Below, piece after piece: positions 60,071 through 64,000 of a DNA stretch of 64,000 nt (positions are counted from its first letter, which is position 1; the number at the start of each line of letters is the position of its first letter). The notes below the pieces were generated by a model. That model searched no databases. It saw only the letters and a program-made list of their open reading frames with translations, and was not told where the DNA came from. The stretch is from Opisthorchis felineus (lineage: Eukaryota; Platyhelminthes; Trematoda; Opisthorchiida; Opisthorchiidae): positions 245,789 through 309,788 of the forward strand of contig SJOL01009422.1 in assembly GCA_004794785.1 (NCBI GenBank), given 5' to 3'. The translations under genes and the position numbers were made by a program.

Positions 60071-62736
60071 CGGAACAATAGAACCATTCGTGGCCAATGA
60101 ACTAAGTAAGATAAGGCTTGCTACCGTTTACCCTCCTCATTCTTGGTTCAGGAATCTATAACAGGGAAGCGATTCCATTTCGATGCACAGCTTATGAGCT
60201 TAAAAAATTAAATGGACCGTTGTCAGATTCATGGTGCCATGTACCTTGTTGAATAAACAGGTTACGATTGGTCATTTCATCCACTGAATGTAATTTTGGC
60301 CAGTAGGATAATTTGGTAAAATAAATGCAATGCATGGGTTACATTAAGCCGCACACATCGTTGTTTTCGGTTGAAAAGTTCCCTGAATCCTCTGTGAAGT
60401 GCACGGAGAATTCAGTGTTTGGAAACAGCCATACAGTAGTTCTCATTAGCCGTCGCGAAAGGACCGGGCCCGGTTTGCATATATTACTAACCCACTGATA
60501 TGTACTTATGAATGTTCGTGCAGTGTTTACAGAGTTTCTACTCCCAGAATGGTTAGTGGATGTCTGCCAGACACAGTCTCCAGGCCCTGGAAGCTGGCCG
60601 TTGGGATGACTGTGGCAGACAATTACACCTGCACCGCGGTTAAGCGTTTGAGTGAGAGGCTTCGAATAAACCCGTAATCGTCCCGGTGACTATTTTTCAG
60701 TGACGAGGAAGCATCACAGCCCACAAAAATTCTATATGAGTTAAGCAACAGAATGGATCTCTGGTGCATTTATAGTAATAATGGCGGTTGTGCCCTCATC
60801 AGCTCCCTTTATTTAGGGAAAAATCTCGGGATCAGTGTTTTGGCAACCTTATTTGCGCATTCAAAAATGACACGCTACAATTGGCCGATTTGGCTTAGTC
60901 GACAAAAGATGGCACACTGTTGAACAACCAGCGACCAAGCAGGCCGCACCAGCACGGAATTAAATAGACGAGTTTGCAACCATCCGAACAGAGTTTGCCT
61001 CATTCGCAAGCAGTGAATTGTCTAAACACCTCCCCAGTATTTTAGAAAAGGGGCATCAGGTTAGCCAAAGTTGCGCCACGTATCTGCAGGCGATTTGGTA
61101 AAACTTCACGACTCTTTTAAAAACGCAGCCCATGCTGTTTCTGCCAAATAATGCTTTTTCAGATATAACTGAGCTAACGTGCTGCAGCAAGAAAAATCAG
61201 GATGTCCCAATCTTCAAATATGTCACAGACTGTCCTGAGTTGTCTTGTCAGTCTTCTGGTTTGAATTTTTCCTGGTCTGCTAATAAAGTTTGAGTAGTTT
61301 TGAAGCGGCGTAGTTTTGAAATCCCTTGGCACAGCTGTAAACTGCATACAAAACTTTGAAAAAAGTTTTATCAGAAACGCAAAGTCTCATCCAGTTATAT
61401 CAATTTAAAAAAAGGTTTTTAACGAAAACTGATTGTCAGATCTGGCTGACATATTTTAGATTTTGTATCTCGGGAAATGCAATCTAAGAGCCTATCTTGC
61501 AATAAACTTGGAAATTTTGTCTTGTGGGTGTTAGCATTTATATTAAGTGGACAAACGTACACAGATTTGCGGCGTTCAGGTTTTTCCAAAGTAAATATTG
61601 TGTGATAGACGTCAATAAAGCTCACTCATTACGGTGTACCCGTTGAAGATATCGAGGTCCACTGTGTTTTATTGCAGTGTCCGAAGTCTTAGTTGCTTTT
61701 ATCTGGACCATATTAGTGTCACTGGTGGCTGTCCCAGGTCCTTCCGACAGAGTGCAGTTTGCTGAATTGATATTTGTTATCCTTCCACAAGTTCCAAATC
61801 GACATCTAAAGATACCCATTTAGCCTTTGAAATGGCCATCCGTGTGTGTACACAAAAGTTAATCCTTTGCTAGGTTTTCTTCCAAATTTGCTATCCCGAA
61901 ATCCCTCAAAATAAACTCACCTGCCCGAGAAAAAACCTGGCGTAAATTCATTTGTTTTCCGCATCTGTCATTGGGACGAGGGGCAGTCACTTTGAAGTTT
62001 TGTTACGATCTCAACAAGATCATCTTCGAATCATGACTGTCACTCACAACTACCTAAGACAAGCAATGAGACATCTTCGGCAGGGATTTGGCAAAGAAAC
62101 CTCCAAAGAAACCAGTCACGGCAGCAGCTCAACGATTTTATTTTTTACACTCACTGACTGCCATAATGTGCAGAGGACATGGAGCTATATTTATTTTGGC
62201 TGAAATCGCCCAATATCTCTACTGTTTCTGATGTGCCAGTGCTCCAGAACCCGCACTGGGCACGTTTTACCACCGATTGTAGAAAGCACCGAAATTTCGT
62301 GCCTTTCTTTCCGGGTGATTTGAACGGCAGAAAGCTAAATAGGGTTTTCCTTTCTCCAGCCCTTATCTAGAAAGGTGGTTCACATGTGAGTCAACATAAG
62401 CTCTCCGAGTGAAATTCGAATAATTTCGATCTGAACACCTAAAGTAATATAAAATCCGGATTTTAAACAACTGGGCATTCCTCAGAACGATTTGGTAGGA
62501 AGTTACTTTGTTAATAAAAACCACAAACTTCAAATTTTCCACTCCGTATGTTGGTTTGGTGAAATATAATTAACTAGGCAATATCACCTTGCACCAACAG
62601 CGCATTCATCAGCGACAGCATGACACTAGTTTTCAACACTGGTACATCGCTAGCAGAAAACAATGAGGTATTTGAATATTTTAGTTTGAAGTCAAATGGT
62701 GTTTTTCAACCATAATCTTTCATGCATCCCCGACAC
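60071..62736. other. Unassigned sequence
   Basis: No gene recognised. An imperfect hairpin (GTCTGCCAGACACAGTC with GACTGTGGCAGAC) lies at 60562-60620. Open frames near 61419-61819 and 61952-62370 have no domain. Confidence 0.4.
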
Positions 62737-63725
62737 TTATTCAGGTACTCTGCATATAACGTTACAACAAGAATCCCACCAACGTCGACGAACTGCCATA
62801 TGTTGCAGCATTTTCAACCAGATAAGGTGGAGAGCACGCGGTGCCCATCCTCAAAGGTGAATCAAACAGTATCCAGGCTTTTCATTATCTCTTTCATACC
62901 ATTCTGTAGGTCAAAATTTGACACCATCTCGGCTTCCGACGTTTTGAATTGAGCACGGAAATAGGCGCTGTCTTCTGCAAACGGTGGATTGGAATGTGTG
63001 ATGCATGGGATAACCCCCACATTTTTTGGTGCTGGATATATTCTTTAATTTAATCATAGTTTTACAAACCAACATGCGCTTTCTAATCGCCTCGTTACGT
63101 ATTCGCCGACACCAACGCACACGAGGTATGGTTCTGTGACTGCCAATAGCGAGGACCTGTAAACATCTCAGTTGTGCTACTTGAGCTGGCCAATTCTCAC
63201 AGTCATACAACAAAACAACATTTACTGCAGCCAGGCACACATCTTTTAAGATCCGTGGATATTCGGCTTTGACGCCGTAAGTGTCCTAAATTAGTCAACG
63301 GGACCCGAGTCCTGCAGATTCTTTCGATGACCTCCTGCGTCAAACTAGAGTCGGAACTGATTCAACTTCCAAAAAAGGCACCACAAATTTCAGGGACTCT
63401 TCCTGGACTGTAAGCAGGATGTTCGGTCACAGCATGTCGGAAAGCTTTATCAACTTATACTTTCTGGTTTTATGGCGCATGCCATATGATGGACTGACTT
63501 TCACCAGGATATCCACATACACGTGCGCCTTCGTTTTCGAATGGAATGCTGGATCGATTTAGTCTGCATATTCCAGGTTGCCAAAGCTTCGCTCAGTAGC
63601 TATTTCAACATTACTGTTTCAAAGATATTCCAAATTTTGCCTCATTATCTCTCTCATCACGAAAGTTAATAGGAATGTAAAGAGTGAGCAACCCTGAAGG
63701 GCAACACTTAGTGTTCGAAAGCGCC
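62737..63725 (-). mobile_element. LINE 3' half: RT to C-terminus, degraded
   Basis: On the minus strand the RT block SVALQGCSLFTFLLTFVM appears at about 63710, EYAD (YADD site, second D lost to a stop) near 63560, and AAVNVVLLYDCENWPAQVAQ at about 63220. Then follow RCLQVLAIGSHRTIPRVRWC and RRIRNEAIRKRMLVCKT. The end GWAPRALHLIWLKMLQHMAV runs to a stop TAA at 62739-62737, the normal end of this LINE ORF. Several stops and frameshifts make it dead, but the ORF end is preserved. Confidence 0.82.
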
Positions 63726-64000
63726 TAGGCAACTCTCCGTTTATTCTCAAATTCCTGAAGGTATGAGAACACAAAGAAGTAATTATGTACACCAACTACT
63801 TGTATGTGAAGAGAAAAAGCACAGGTCGAGTCGAGACTGTATCCGGTTGTCTGGGACAGTCTGTTTTTCACAAATGCCATCAAACAGACCTTACATGCGC
63901 TGAACAACAATATCAAGTCCCAATTTAAATACATTTTGTGAGAGGACATCCAGCCTGGGTGCTCGGGGGTGTTTGAGAGAACCTATGTGGTCTATGGCCA
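63726..64000. other. Unassigned sequence at window end
   Basis: No gene recognised. The RT similarity stops abruptly near 63725; a 74-codon minus-strand frame beyond it has no domain. Confidence 0.4.

Noticed and set aside
60562..60620. Hairpin GTCTGCCAGACACAGTC ... GACTGTGGCAGAC
   Set aside because: It may be structured RNA or a repeat, but nothing else supports a function.
1..64000. CRISPR arrays, bacterial operons, rRNA genes
   Set aside because: None seen. Spliced genes and transposon types show this is an animal nuclear sequence.

Overview
This is a gene-poor stretch of an animal nuclear genome (roughly 56-57% A+T by eye). It is most likely a flatworm and probably a digenean trematode. 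The reasons are two compact multi-exon animal genes, one with very short introns (41, 51 and 41 bp) at its 5' side as is common in flukes, and a mix of degraded transposons of kinds known from flukes: RTE/CR1-like LINEs, a Penelope-like element with a GIY-YIG domain, BEL/Pao, and short hammerhead-ribozyme repeats. I cannot name the species from the sequence alone.

Only two host genes could be reconstructed with confidence, both on the minus strand and both by joining exons at good splice sites. The first is a clade-B-like intracellular serpin (6 exons, 7171 down to 4239, 383 codons). It is complete from start to stop except for one in-frame TAG where the family has a conserved tryptophan. The second is an NPC2/ML-domain sterol-binding protein (4 exons, 57599 down to 54928, 152 aa) with a signal peptide and all six cysteines. 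Each gene has a TATA box about 50 nt upstream of its ATG. Nothing suggests the two genes work together.

The rest is mostly old transposon debris and sequence I cannot assign. From the left: two opposed copies of a Penelope-like element's 3' end (1-1620), the second followed by a hammerhead ribozyme with an intact core; a BEL/Pao pol relic (8490-9115, minus); a three-unit tandem array of a ~250-bp hammerhead-like repeat (12500-13300); an assembly gap in a TA microsatellite (13914-13961); a possible Gypsy RT relic (15.7-16.0 kb); a tRNA-like SINE with a hammerhead motif (18.3-18.5 kb, minus); a second ribozyme-like motif (20.65 kb); a solo Penelope tail (25.7-25.9 kb); a long LINE relic (30.5-32.8 kb, minus); a LINE fragment (37.9-38.5 kb, minus); a perfect 60-bp-arm palindrome made of a Penelope tail (49150-49282); a complete 246-bp hammerhead-type element with 13-bp target-site duplications (51965-52236); and two more LINE 3' fragments (59.4-60.1 kb plus, 62.7-63.7 kb minus).

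The most interesting signal is the recurrence of hammerhead-ribozyme architecture in at least three unrelated repeat families in one 64-kb window. One of them, a ~246-bp family, appears solo with target-site duplications, as a tandem array, as a full-length copy next to the serpin gene, and as fragments. This is what one would expect of a retrozyme-like non-autonomous retroelement.
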